From Spirochaetaceae bacterium (GTDB lineage Bacteria; Spirochaetota; Spirochaetia; Treponematales; Breznakiellaceae): a stretch of 17,680 bases of DNA. This document shows positions 1 through 6,208 of the stretch, in pieces; positions within the stretch are counted from its first letter, which is position 1; the number at the start of each line of letters is the position of its first letter. Under the pieces are notes generated by a model, which saw only the letters and a program-made list of their open reading frames with translations, did not search any database and was not told the origin of the DNA. A program made the position numbers and the translations under genes. The DNA lies in NCBI GenBank assembly GCA_031256815.1, contig JAIRPU010000061.1:1-17680 (forward strand). The letters are read 5' to 3'.

Positions 1-39
1 CGCCTCCTGTACATTGCGCGTAATGTCGATAATTTTCAT
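1..39 (-). CDS. 5' end of a leftward gene, product unknown (partial)
   Basis: Only the first 13 codons are inside the window: ATG at 39 reading leftward, peptide MKIIDITRNVQEA. An AGAGG-type ribosome binding site lies at 45-50 and a good sigma-70-like promoter further upstream at 85-114, so this is very probably a real gene start. The opening 'MKIIDIT' recalls cyclase / kynurenine-formamidase-like proteins, but 13 residues are far too few to assign a family, and that is only a guess. It is divergent from the riboflavin operon. Confidence 0.6.
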   Translation of the reverse strand, partial: MKIIDITRNVQEA

Positions 40-84
40 AAAAACCTCTTGTGTTTGTTTATTATTCCGATAGGAATTATAGTG

Positions 85-114
85 ATAATACCGTGCGCAG
101 CGTCCTTTTGTCAA
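85..114 (-). promoter_or_regulatory. sigma-70-type promoter for the leftward gene at 39
   Basis: Read on the minus strand, TTGACA (114-109) and TATTAT (90-85) are separated by 18 bp. The expected transcription start is near 78, giving a leader of about 40 nt with the ribosome binding site at 45-50. The perfect -35 hexamer makes this a strong candidate. Confidence 0.65.
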
Positions 115-194
115 GATATTTTTTATACGGTCGCTTGCGCGGTTTTGCGGTCTACAGCCATTTTCTGCGGAATTTTTTTGCTCAATGCGCAATC

Positions 195-223
195 TTGACT
201 TAACGGCACTTTGCCGCTATATT
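195..223 (+). promoter_or_regulatory. sigma-70-type promoter of the ribD operon
   Basis: TTGACT (195-200) and TATATT (218-223) are 17 bp apart. Transcription should begin near 230, so the leader to the ribD ATG at 286 is about 55 nt. That is too short for an FMN riboswitch (RFN element), and none of its conserved sequence is visible. The promoter position also rules out the in-frame TTG at 211 as the ribD start. Confidence 0.7.
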
Positions 224-285
224 TTGTTAGGTTTTTTGGCTTGTCCATAAATTATTTTTGGCCTTTGAACGTAAAGCCTGGTTTT

Positions 286-1416
286 ATGAGCAGTAACTTT
301 GATTTGCGTTGCATGAAACGCGCATTTGCGCTTGCAAAACTGGGCGCGGGGCGAACGTCACCTAACCCTATGGTAGGCGCTTTGCTCGTCCGGGAAGGCC
401 GCATTATTGGAGAAGGCTGGCACAAACAGTACGGCGGTATTCATGCCGAAGAAGCGGCTCTGCTTGACGCGAAGGCGCGCGGAGAAAGTCCTTCAGGCGC
501 GGCGCTTTACTGCACACTGGAACCGTGTTCGTTTGAAGCGCCGGATAAACACCGCCGCCCCTGTACAGGGCTTATTATAGAAAACGGCGTTAAAAATGTG
601 TTTATCGCGGCGCTGGACCCTAACCCGCGTGTAAACGGCGGAGGGGTAAGGGCGCTTAAAAACGCCGGAATTTCTGTGGAAACAGGACTTTTAGCGGAAG
701 CCGAAGAAGAACTTAACCGCGGGTTTCGTACATTTTGGCGGCTTGGAAGGCCATTTGTGCATATAAAGCTGGCGTCAAGTATTGACGGCCGCATAGCCGC
801 CGCCTCCGGTGATTCCCGCTGGATTTCCTGCGAAACCTCAAGAAAACAAACGCACCGCTGGAGGAGCTTTTACGACGCGGTACTCGTTGGCTCAGGCTGC
901 CTTGCCGCAGACGACCCGGAGCTTAGCGTGCGGCTTGTTAAACGCGGCTTTAAGGCGCGGCAGCCCTTGCGTGTTTTGCTTGATTCACGGCTTTCCATAA
1001 AAGAGGATGCCAAAATACTTGGCGCAGGGGAGAAGGGCGGAAAAGTTATTGTTTTTTGCGCGCATAACTCTGACGCGGCAAAACGCGAAAGGCTTTTGGC
1101 TCTTGGCGCGGAGCTTGTTGAACTTGAAAGGCAAAAAAACGGGCTGCCGCTTGCCGAAGTTTTGAAAAATCTTGCCGGACGCGGAGTGCGTTCCGTGCTT
1201 GTTGAAGGCGGCGCGGCTGTAGCCGGCTCCTTCCTGCGGGAAGCGCTTTGGGACAGGCTTTCGGTATTTTTTGCGCCGCTTATTTTGGGCGGGCATTTTG
1301 GAGCGGTTTCCGGTTTTGCGCCGCGGCTGGTTAGCGAAGGAATAGAACTTGGCCCTCTTGTGGCCAGGCGAAGCGGTACAGATATACTTATTGAATGTGA
1401 ACCGCGCAAGGGATAG
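286..1416 (+). CDS. ribD: RibD: bifunctional diaminohydroxyphosphoribosylaminopyrimidine deaminase / reductase
   Basis: Cytosolic enzyme of riboflavin synthesis, carrying out the deamination and side-chain reduction that follow GTP cyclohydrolase II. The N-terminal cytidine-deaminase-like domain (about 1-145) has the opening SPNPMVGA, the zinc/catalytic HAE (H53, E55) and zinc cysteines C81 and C93. The spacing between these cysteines (CSFEAPDKHRRPC) is three residues longer than in Escherichia coli RibD. The C-terminal reductase domain starts at about 150 (FVHIKLASSIDGRIA) and ends with the VEGG motif and LSVFFAPLILGG. I chose ATG 286 because the family begins just before the 'M..A..LA..G.G.TSPNP' motif and because earlier in-frame starts lie in or next to the promoter; no strong ribosome binding site is visible before it. 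The length of 376 residues is normal. First gene of the operon. Confidence 0.95.
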   Translation: MSSNFDLRCMKRAFALAKLGAGRTSPNPMVGALLVREGRIIGEGWHKQYGGIHAEEAALLDAKARGESPSGAALYCTLEPCSFEAPDKHRRPCTGLIIENGVKNVFIAALDPNPRVNGGGVRALKNAGISVETGLLAEAEEELNRGFRTFWRLGRPFVHIKLASSIDGRIAAASGDSRWISCETSRKQTHRWRSFYDAVLVGSGCLAADDPELSVRLVKRGFKARQPLRVLLDSRLSIKEDAKILGAGEKGGKVIVFCAHNSDAAKRERLLALGAELVELERQKNGLPLAEVLKNLAGRGVRSVLVEGGAAVAGSFLREALWDRLSVFFAPLILGGHFGAVSGFAPRLVSEGIELGPLVARRSGTDILIECEPRKG

Positions 1417-1422
1417 AAGCGG

Positions 1423-1488
1423 AATTTCGCTGTTTGTTCACAAACAGCGAAATTGGAGCGGATAGCCCGTCCCCGCCGGCTGGCGGGG
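1423..1488 (+). repeat. two perfect hairpins between ribD and ribE
   Basis: The first is a perfect 15-bp inverted repeat, arms 1423-1437 and 1440-1454 (AATTTCGCTGTTTGT and its complement), with a 2-nt centre. The second is CCCCGCC (1471-1477) and GGCGGGG (1482-1488) around a GGCT loop. Neither is followed by a T run, so simple intrinsic termination is unlikely. They fill most of the ribD-ribE gap and could act as an RNA processing or stability element, or be a mobile palindrome; the sequence does not decide. Confidence 0.75.
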
Positions 1489-1514
1489 TGCGCCATAAAA
1501 ATATGGAGGCCGGA

Positions 1515-2150
1515 ATGTTTACCGGAATTGTTGAAGAAACAGGAGAAATTGCCTCGTTTGAACGGCATGGAAATGCCGCAAGGCTTGTTGTTCGGGCAAA
1601 AAAAGCGCTGGAAGGAACCGTGGAAGGCGACTCCATAAGCATAGACGGAGTTTGCCAGACGGTTGTTGAGTTTAACTCGAACAGTTTTAGCGTGGACGTA
1701 CTTGCAGAAAGCTTAAAGAAAACAACGCTCGGCCTTATGCGAAAGGGGCAGCGCGTTAATCTTGAACGCGCGCTTGCAAGCAGCGCGCGCTTTGGCGGAC
1801 ATATTGTTCAGGGGCATGTGCATTGCGTTGTTCCAATCAGAAGTTTGCGCGAAGAAGGTGCCAACGCTTATCTTTGTGTTGAAGTTCCACAAAGTCATCT
1901 TAAATACTGTGTGGCAGAAGGTTCCATTGCGCTTGACGGAATGAGCCTTACCATAGCGAGGCTTGAAGGCGCTCTTGTAACAATAAATATTATTCCGGCT
2001 ACCATGCGCAAGACCTCTTTGGGAACAAAAAAAACAGGCGGCGTTATGAATCTGGAAACCGATATTGTAGCCCGTTATGTTGAACGTTTTGTTAAATCCG
2101 GCGCGCTTTGTCCTGAAGCGCCGGACAGCGCGCTAAATATGCTTTTATAG
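1515..2150 (+). CDS. ribE: RibE: riboflavin synthase alpha chain
   Basis: Catalyses dismutation of two 6,7-dimethyl-8-ribityllumazines to riboflavin, the last step of the pathway, as a soluble trimer in the classical enzyme. The 211-residue product begins with the family hallmark MFTGIVEETGEI and contains two tandem lumazine-binding barrels: residues 1 to about 95 (with IDGVCQTV, 43-50) and about 96-200 (starting GGHIVQGHV, with LDGMSLTI, 140-147). The duplicated architecture and length are typical. The start at 1515 is fixed by GGAGG at 1505-1509 and by homology; the longer in-frame ATG at 1434 would place the first hairpin inside coding sequence and is rejected. Second gene of the operon, 98 nt after ribD. 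Some bacteria call this gene ribC. Confidence 0.95.
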   Translation: MFTGIVEETGEIASFERHGNAARLVVRAKKALEGTVEGDSISIDGVCQTVVEFNSNSFSVDVLAESLKKTTLGLMRKGQRVNLERALASSARFGGHIVQGHVHCVVPIRSLREEGANAYLCVEVPQSHLKYCVAEGSIALDGMSLTIARLEGALVTINIIPATMRKTSLGTKKTGGVMNLETDIVARYVERFVKSGALCPEAPDSALNMLL

Positions 2151-2186
2151 CATACCGGGCGCAGCTTATTTTAGGAGTTATTTTTT

Positions 2187-3554
2187 ATGGAATCTGTTTT
2201 TGCTACGGTAGAAGAAGCAATAGATGAGATACGCGCCGGTCGCTTCCTTATTGTTACAGATAACGAAGAGCGTGAAAACGAAGGCGACTTTGTTAAAGCG
2301 GCGCAGTTTGTTACAAGCGAAGATGTAAATTTTGTTACTACCTACGGGCGCGGGCTTTTGTGTCAGGCGATTACGGAAGAACGAGCCAGGGAACTTGAGC
2401 TGCCGCTAATGGTAGAGAAGAATACCTCTGTTCACGAGACGGCGTTTACAATCAGCGTTGACCTTAGAGACGGCGCGACTACAGGCATAAGCGCCGCCGA
2501 CCGCGCGGGGGCGGTTTTGGCAATAGCGCGGCGTTCTACACGTCCTGATGAACTTCGCCGGCCGGGTCATATATTTCCGCTCATAGCGAAGGCGGGCGGC
2601 GTTCTTGAAAGAGACGGGCATACCGAAGCGACTGTGGAGCTTGCCCGCCTTGCCGGACTTGAACCTACAGGAATACTTTGTGAAATTCTCGACAGAGACG
2701 GCAGCATGGCGCGTGTCCCCCGGCTTAGCGAAATTGCGCGCGAACATGGTATAAAAATGGTTACTGTTGAAAGTTTGATAAAATGGGTGGCGGACAAAAA
2801 AGGGCTGCCGCTGCCGACATCGCTGCCGCCGCCGACATCGCTGCCGCCGCCGATGCCGACGCCACTGCCGACACAAAACGCCGCCGCTGTTTCACAGGCC
2901 GCTGTTTCACAGGCGGGCGTTTCACAGGCGGGCGTTTCGCAGGCGGGCGCGAAAAACGGCGGCAGCGCAAGTTTTATAACCAGCGCCAGACTTCCAACAA
3001 GACACGGAGGCTTTAAGATAATAGCGTTTAATAATGAAGGCCACCCGGCAATGCCTCATCTTGCGCTTGTTTCTGAAAAGCAATTTTCGCTTGACGATGC
3101 GCTTTTACGGATTCATTCGGAATGTTTTACCGGCGATGTACTTGCTTCGCTTCGCTGCGACTGCGGCAGTCAGCTTAAAATGGCAATGGAACAGGTTGCC
3201 AAAGAAGGCGGAATTGTGCTTTATCTGCGGCAGGAAGGGCGTGGAATAGGGCTTTCCGAAAAACTCCGCGCCTATGCGCTGCAGGATTCAGGCTTTGATA
3301 CTGTAGAGGCCAACGAAAAACTTGGAAGAGAGCCGGACGAGCGTGATTATACCGCGGCGGCTGTAATTCTTCGTGAGCTTGGCGTGCGCGCGGTCAGGCT
3401 GCTCACAAATAATCCGGCAAAAGCGGCGGCGCTTACAGCCGCCGGATTTAAAATAAACGCGCTTATTCCCTGCGAAGCAGAGCCCTGTTCCGAAAACCGC
3501 GCATATCTTATGACAAAAAAAACAAAAATGGGCCATAAGCTCAAAAAAGTTTAA
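2187..3554 (+). CDS. ribBA: RibBA: 3,4-dihydroxy-2-butanone-4-phosphate synthase / GTP cyclohydrolase II fusion
   Basis: One polypeptide performs both committed steps of riboflavin synthesis: ribulose 5-phosphate to dihydroxybutanone phosphate, and GTP ring opening. The N-terminal DHBP synthase domain (about 1-202) shows the acidic DNEERENEGD loop (25-34) and RPGHIFPL. The C-terminal GTP cyclohydrolase II domain (about 263-455) shows the zinc cysteines C313, C324 and C326, QEGRGIGL, and LLTNNPAK. Both halves look catalytically complete. Between them (about 203-262) is a low-complexity proline/alanine/serine linker encoded by short tandem DNA repeats, which is unusual because most RibBA fusions have almost no linker. 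AGGAG at 2173-2177 supports ATG 2187. It sits 36 nt after ribE. ribH, commonly next in such operons, is missing from this window. Confidence 0.95.
   Translation: MESVFATVEEAIDEIRAGRFLIVTDNEERENEGDFVKAAQFVTSEDVNFVTTYGRGLLCQAITEERARELELPLMVEKNTSVHETAFTISVDLRDGATTGISAADRAGAVLAIARRSTRPDELRRPGHIFPLIAKAGGVLERDGHTEATVELARLAGLEPTGILCEILDRDGSMARVPRLSEIAREHGIKMVTVESLIKWVADKKGLPLPTSLPPPTSLPPPMPTPLPTQNAAAVSQAAVSQAGVSQAGVSQAGAKNGGSASFITSARLPTRHGGFKIIAFNNEGHPAMPHLALVSEKQFSLDDALLRIHSECFTGDVLASLRCDCGSQLKMAMEQVAKEGGIVLYLRQEGRGIGLSEKLRAYALQDSGFDTVEANEKLGREPDERDYTAAAVILRELGVRAVRLLTNNPAKAAALTAAGFKINALIPCEAEPCSENRAYLMTKKTKMGHKLKKV
2811..2945 (+). repeat. tandem repeats encoding the RibBA interdomain linker
   Basis: Two in-frame repeat blocks lie inside ribBA. 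Block one (2811-2858) has units of 12, 18 and 18 bp based on CTGCCGCCGCCGACATCG, giving LPT-S-LPPP peptides. Block two (2886-2945) has four 15-bp units related to GCTGTTTCACAGGCG and encodes A/G-V-S-Q-A four times. Every unit is a multiple of three, so changes in copy number would preserve the reading frame. Confidence 0.85.
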
Positions 3555-3593
3555 CTAAAAGGCATTTATAAAACATCAGGAGTTTGATTCTGC

Positions 3594-4661
3594 ATGAGCA
3601 GTGGAAATAGTTTTGGCAGTATCTTTAGAATAACAAGTTTTGGCGAATCGCACGGGCCGGCTACCGGCTGCGTAATTGACGGCTGCCCCGCCGGTTTGCC
3701 GTTTAACGAAGATATTTTGCAGCGGGAGCTTGACAGACGCCGGCCTGGGAACGGCGGCGCGGCGACAACAAGGCGCGAAGCCGACAAAGGCGAAATCCTC
3801 TCAGGTATTTTTGAAGGCAAAACAATTGGAACTCCCATCGCAATAATAATTAGAAACACCGGTCAGAACAGCGCCGATTATGGCGAGCTTCGCGAAATAT
3901 ACCGTCCGGGGCACGCGGATTATGGCTGGGACGCAAAGTTTGGTATTCGCGATTATCGCGGCGGCGGCCGTTCTTCCGGGCGCGAAACCGCGGCGCGTGT
4001 GGCGGCAGGCGCAGTGGCAAAGACGCTGCTTGCGCACTACGGCGTTTCGATAATTGCATGGACTTCGGAAATTGGAGAAATTAAAGCGCCGGATTTTGAG
4101 AGTCCTGAATTTAGCGCGGCGGAAATTGAGCGTAACGAAATTAGAATGCCAAATGCAACAGCTGCGGAAAAGGCGCTTGCGTTAATATCGGCGCTGCGTA
4201 AAGAAGAAGACAGCACAGGCGGCATAGTCGCCTGCCGCGTTTCGGGACTTGCCGCAGGTCTTGGCGAGCCTGTCTTTAACAAGCTCGATGCCGAAATTTC
4301 CCGCGGAGTAATTTCTCTGGGCGCGGCAAAAGGAATAGAATTTGGACGCGGTTTTGACGCCGCGCGGCTTAAAGGTTCCACAAACAATGATGCTCCCTTA
4401 ATTGGCGAAACAAACAACTGCGGCGGGGTGCTTGGCGGTATCTCTACAGGCGGCGCGCTTGAATTCCGCGCCGCTTTTAAACCTGTTCCTTCCATTGGAC
4501 GGGAGCAGCGCGCCGCGGACAAAAACGGCGCTGAAAGGCAGATTAAAATAAAAGGCCGCCACGACGTATGCGTTTGCCCGCGCGCCGTACCTGTGGTAGA
4601 GGCAATGTGCGCCATTGTGCTTGCAGACGCGCTGCTCTCTCAAAGATGCGCAAGATTGTAA
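3594..4661 (+). CDS. aroC: AroC: chorismate synthase
   Basis: Converts 5-enolpyruvylshikimate 3-phosphate to chorismate, the last shared step of aromatic synthesis, in the cytosol. The 355-residue product has the family signatures in order: SFGESHGPATG near the N-terminus, YRPGHADYGWDAKFGIRDYRGGGRSSGRETAAR in the first third (split here only by reading), STNNDAPLIGETNNCGGVLGG, and GRHDVCVCPRAVPVVEAM near the end. In the last motif a valine follows GRHD where proline is usual; the flanking basic and acidic residues are kept. AGGAG at 3578-3582, 11 nt ahead, supports the ATG. It follows ribBA by 39 nt and is probably in the same operon, a sensible pairing because the enzyme requires reduced FMN. 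Confidence 0.95.
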   Translation: MSSGNSFGSIFRITSFGESHGPATGCVIDGCPAGLPFNEDILQRELDRRRPGNGGAATTRREADKGEILSGIFEGKTIGTPIAIIIRNTGQNSADYGELREIYRPGHADYGWDAKFGIRDYRGGGRSSGRETAARVAAGAVAKTLLAHYGVSIIAWTSEIGEIKAPDFESPEFSAAEIERNEIRMPNATAAEKALALISALRKEEDSTGGIVACRVSGLAAGLGEPVFNKLDAEISRGVISLGAAKGIEFGRGFDAARLKGSTNNDAPLIGETNNCGGVLGGISTGGALEFRAAFKPVPSIGREQRAADKNGAERQIKIKGRHDVCVCPRAVPVVEAMCAIVLADALLSQRCARL

Positions 4662-4666
4662 AAACG

Positions 4667-4724
4667 GGCGCAGCGCAAACGCCGGCAGCACGGCGCAGCG
4701 CAAACGCCGGCCTCAGGCGCAGCG
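4667..4724 (+). repeat. 20-bp direct repeats after aroC
   Basis: GGCGCAGCGCAAACGCCGGC occurs exactly at 4667-4686 and 4692-4711 (25-bp period), with a truncated third copy GGCGCAGCG at 4716-4724. The tract sits in the 133-nt gap between the convergent aroC and potD-like genes. A small GCCTTCGGC hairpin followed by a T-rich stretch around 4768-4785 could help end aroC transcription, but it is weak. Confidence 0.75.
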
Positions 4725-4794
4725 AAAATGATAGTCAAGCGCGCCGGCGAATTCGCAAGAGTGCGCCTTCGGCATATTTGATTTTAAAACTGTT

Positions 4795-5808
4795 TTATCG
4801 TATATCCTGCCAGGCCGTTATGTATAATTCGAGCGCTTCGCCTGTATCTTTTTTAAGTTCCGTATTTGCCAAATCATCAATTTGATACATAGGTTTGTTT
4901 TTTAATAATTTTTTTGCCGGAATATTTACAGTGGCAGGAAAGCGAAAAGTGTCGCAAAATTCGGCGTATATTTCTGGCCTGTGAATAAAGTCGATAAACT
5001 TGTGCGCCGCATCAACATTTTTTGCGTCTTTTAAAATACACATACTGTCAATATATGAAGGTCCGCCTTCTTTTGGAATAAAAAATTCTGTGTTATTCAT
5101 AAGCTCTTCGTTGTCCGAAAGTTCACGAAAAAAGCCTTCTGGATAGCCCTGCACAACCCAAAATGAGCCTGTAGCATAGTTTTTGGCAAACGCTTCCGCG
5201 TCAAAACGCTGAATGTTTTTTCGCCATTCGTTTTTTATAAGATCCCGTGCGGCATTTATTTGCGCAGGGTCAACACTGTTTACAGAAAAGCCCAAAAACT
5301 TGAGCGCGTCTCCAAAAACCTCACGCGGGTCATCAAGCATTGTAACACGGCCGGCAAGTTCCGGCTTTGAAAGCAGCGCCCAGCTTCGCTCAAAATTCGG
5401 CACTTTGCTTTTGTTTACCGCAAGCCCGGCCGCACCCCAGTAATACGGAACAGAAAAACGCATTTCACTGTCGTAATCCGCCAAAGCAAGTACAGCAGGG
5501 TCTATGTTTTTAAGATTTTGCATTTTTGATTTGTCAACAGGCAAAAGCATACCCTGTTCTATCATTATTTTAGTGTAATCACATGACGGAAATACAATAT
5601 CGAATTCCGCTCCGCCGGCGCGTATTTTATTATACATTGATTCGTTTGAATCAAAGTTATCTTCTATAACTTCAATTCCAAATTCAGCGCTGAACTTTTC
5701 AATAACCGCCGGAGGCGTATAATATGTCCAATTGAACAGATAGAGTCTTTCAGTTTGTGAACATGAATTTAATATCAAAACAAGAATACCAAATAAAAAA
5801 AACTTCAT
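4795..5808 (-). CDS. potD: PotD-like spermidine/putrescine-binding lipoprotein
   Basis: Periplasmic-side substrate-binding component of an ABC importer, most like the polyamine binders PotD/PotF. The 337-residue product starts with a short basic, hydrophobic lipoprotein signal (MKFFLFGILVLILNSC) with lipid cysteine C16; the L-N-S-C box is loose, as is common in spirochaetes. The mature part begins with LYLFNWTYYTPPAVIEKF and contains the AEFDIVFPSCDY and FSVPYYWGAAGL blocks typical of PotD-family proteins. ATG 5808 is supported by AAGGTGG just upstream (5811-5819); the longer in-frame reading from 5868 would bury the signal peptide. No potA, potB or potC lies next to it in either direction, so the permease and ATPase must be encoded elsewhere. 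Polyamine specificity is inferred from the family only. Confidence 0.88.
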   Translation of the reverse strand: MKFFLFGILVLILNSCSQTERLYLFNWTYYTPPAVIEKFSAEFGIEVIEDNFDSNESMYNKIRAGGAEFDIVFPSCDYTKIMIEQGMLLPVDKSKMQNLKNIDPAVLALADYDSEMRFSVPYYWGAAGLAVNKSKVPNFERSWALLSKPELAGRVTMLDDPREVFGDALKFLGFSVNSVDPAQINAARDLIKNEWRKNIQRFDAEAFAKNYATGSFWVVQGYPEGFFRELSDNEELMNNTEFFIPKEGGPSYIDSMCILKDAKNVDAAHKFIDFIHRPEIYAEFCDTFRFPATVNIPAKKLLKNKPMYQIDDLANTELKKDTGEALELYITAWQDIR

Positions 5809-5924
5809 AAAACCACCTTGATTTTTTAGGTTGAAACTGATTCTTATAAAAAACCCGCGCTTTGTCAATCAAGCGAATCTGCGAGCTTTAAATCGCGCGG
5901 CTTTTAGCGTCTGCGCCTTCCCGT

Positions 5925-5984
5925 CCGCGCGCCTTTTACCGCGCCGCATCAACAGCTTTTTACCGCGCGCCTTTTATCGTGCCG
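5925..5984 (+). repeat. 22-bp G+C-rich direct repeat upstream of tRNA-Gln
   Basis: CCGCGCGCCTTTTACCGCGCCG (22 bp, 5925-5946) recurs at 5963-5984 with two differences. A looser relative (GCGCGGCTTTTAGCG) starts near 5895. The tract lies between the potD-like gene's 5' side and the tRNA promoter. I see no coding sequence in it. Confidence 0.65.
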
Positions 5985-6016
5985 TTGACAGAATTATACG
6001 TTTATGCGAATATATT
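5985..6016 (+). promoter_or_regulatory. promoter of tRNA-Gln
   Basis: A perfect TTGACA (5985-5990) is followed by an A+T-rich -10 region. TATATT at 6011-6016 is well placed for a start a few bases before the tRNA but leaves a 20-bp spacer; GAATAT at 6008-6013 gives a 17-bp spacer with a poorer match. One of these is likely used. Confidence 0.55.
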
Positions 6017-6024
6017 CCCGTTAT

Positions 6025-6095
6025 TCCCCGGTTGTGTAATGGTAGCACGGCAGACTCTGGATCTGCTTGTGGGGGTTCAAATCCTCCCTGGGGAA
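6025..6095 (+). tRNA. tRNA-Gln (anticodon CTG)
   Basis: A full cloverleaf can be folded by eye. The acceptor stem pairs TCCCCGG (6025-6031) with CTGGGGA (6088-6094), and the D stem pairs GTGT with GCAC. The anticodon stem GCAGA/TCTGC encloses the loop CTCTGGA, so the anticodon is CTG. The T arm GGGGG/CCTCC encloses TTCAAAT. The discriminator base is A6095. The CCA end is not encoded and must be added after transcription. It reads CAG glutamine codons. It stands alone, convergent with asd. Confidence 0.93.
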
Positions 6096-6100
6096 AGAAT

Positions 6101-6207
6101 ACCGGTTTATTTAATACAAATTACAGAAAACAACCGCAGACGATTAACCGGTTATTAGCCGCAGACGGTTGGTTATTTGAATGCGCCTAAAACAAACCGG
6201 TTTTTAG
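6101..6207. repeat. short repeats between tRNA-Gln and asd
   Basis: The palindromic core ACCGGTT appears three times in about 105 bases (near 6101, 6147 and 6196). CCGCAGACG occurs at 6134-6142 and 6159-6167 as part of a 25-bp direct repeat with the following GGTTATT. The last ACCGGTT copy lies within an imperfect inverted repeat CTAAAA...TTTTAG just past the asd stop and may contribute to termination. No gene is visible here. Confidence 0.6.
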
Positions 6208-6208
6208 C

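Noticed and set aside
211..285. Longer ribD start at TTG 211 or TTG 241
   Set aside because: TTG 211 lies inside the predicted promoter. The added residues are not part of the RibD family, and ATG 286 fits the conserved N-terminus.
1461..1495. Possible FMN riboswitch in the ribD-ribE gap
   Set aside because: Only a simple CCCCGCC/GGCGGGG hairpin is present; the multi-helix RFN core is missing and the gap is too short.
1434..1514. Longer ribE start at ATG 1434
   Set aside because: It would start within the first hairpin and add residues before the invariant MFTGIVE; GGAGG at 1505-1509 serves ATG 1515.
3601..4660. Long minus-strand open frames opposite aroC, and similar ones opposite ribD, ribBA and the V-ATPase gene
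   Set aside because: They are antisense shadows of strongly conserved genes in G+C-rich sequence, with no family signature or ribosome binding site.
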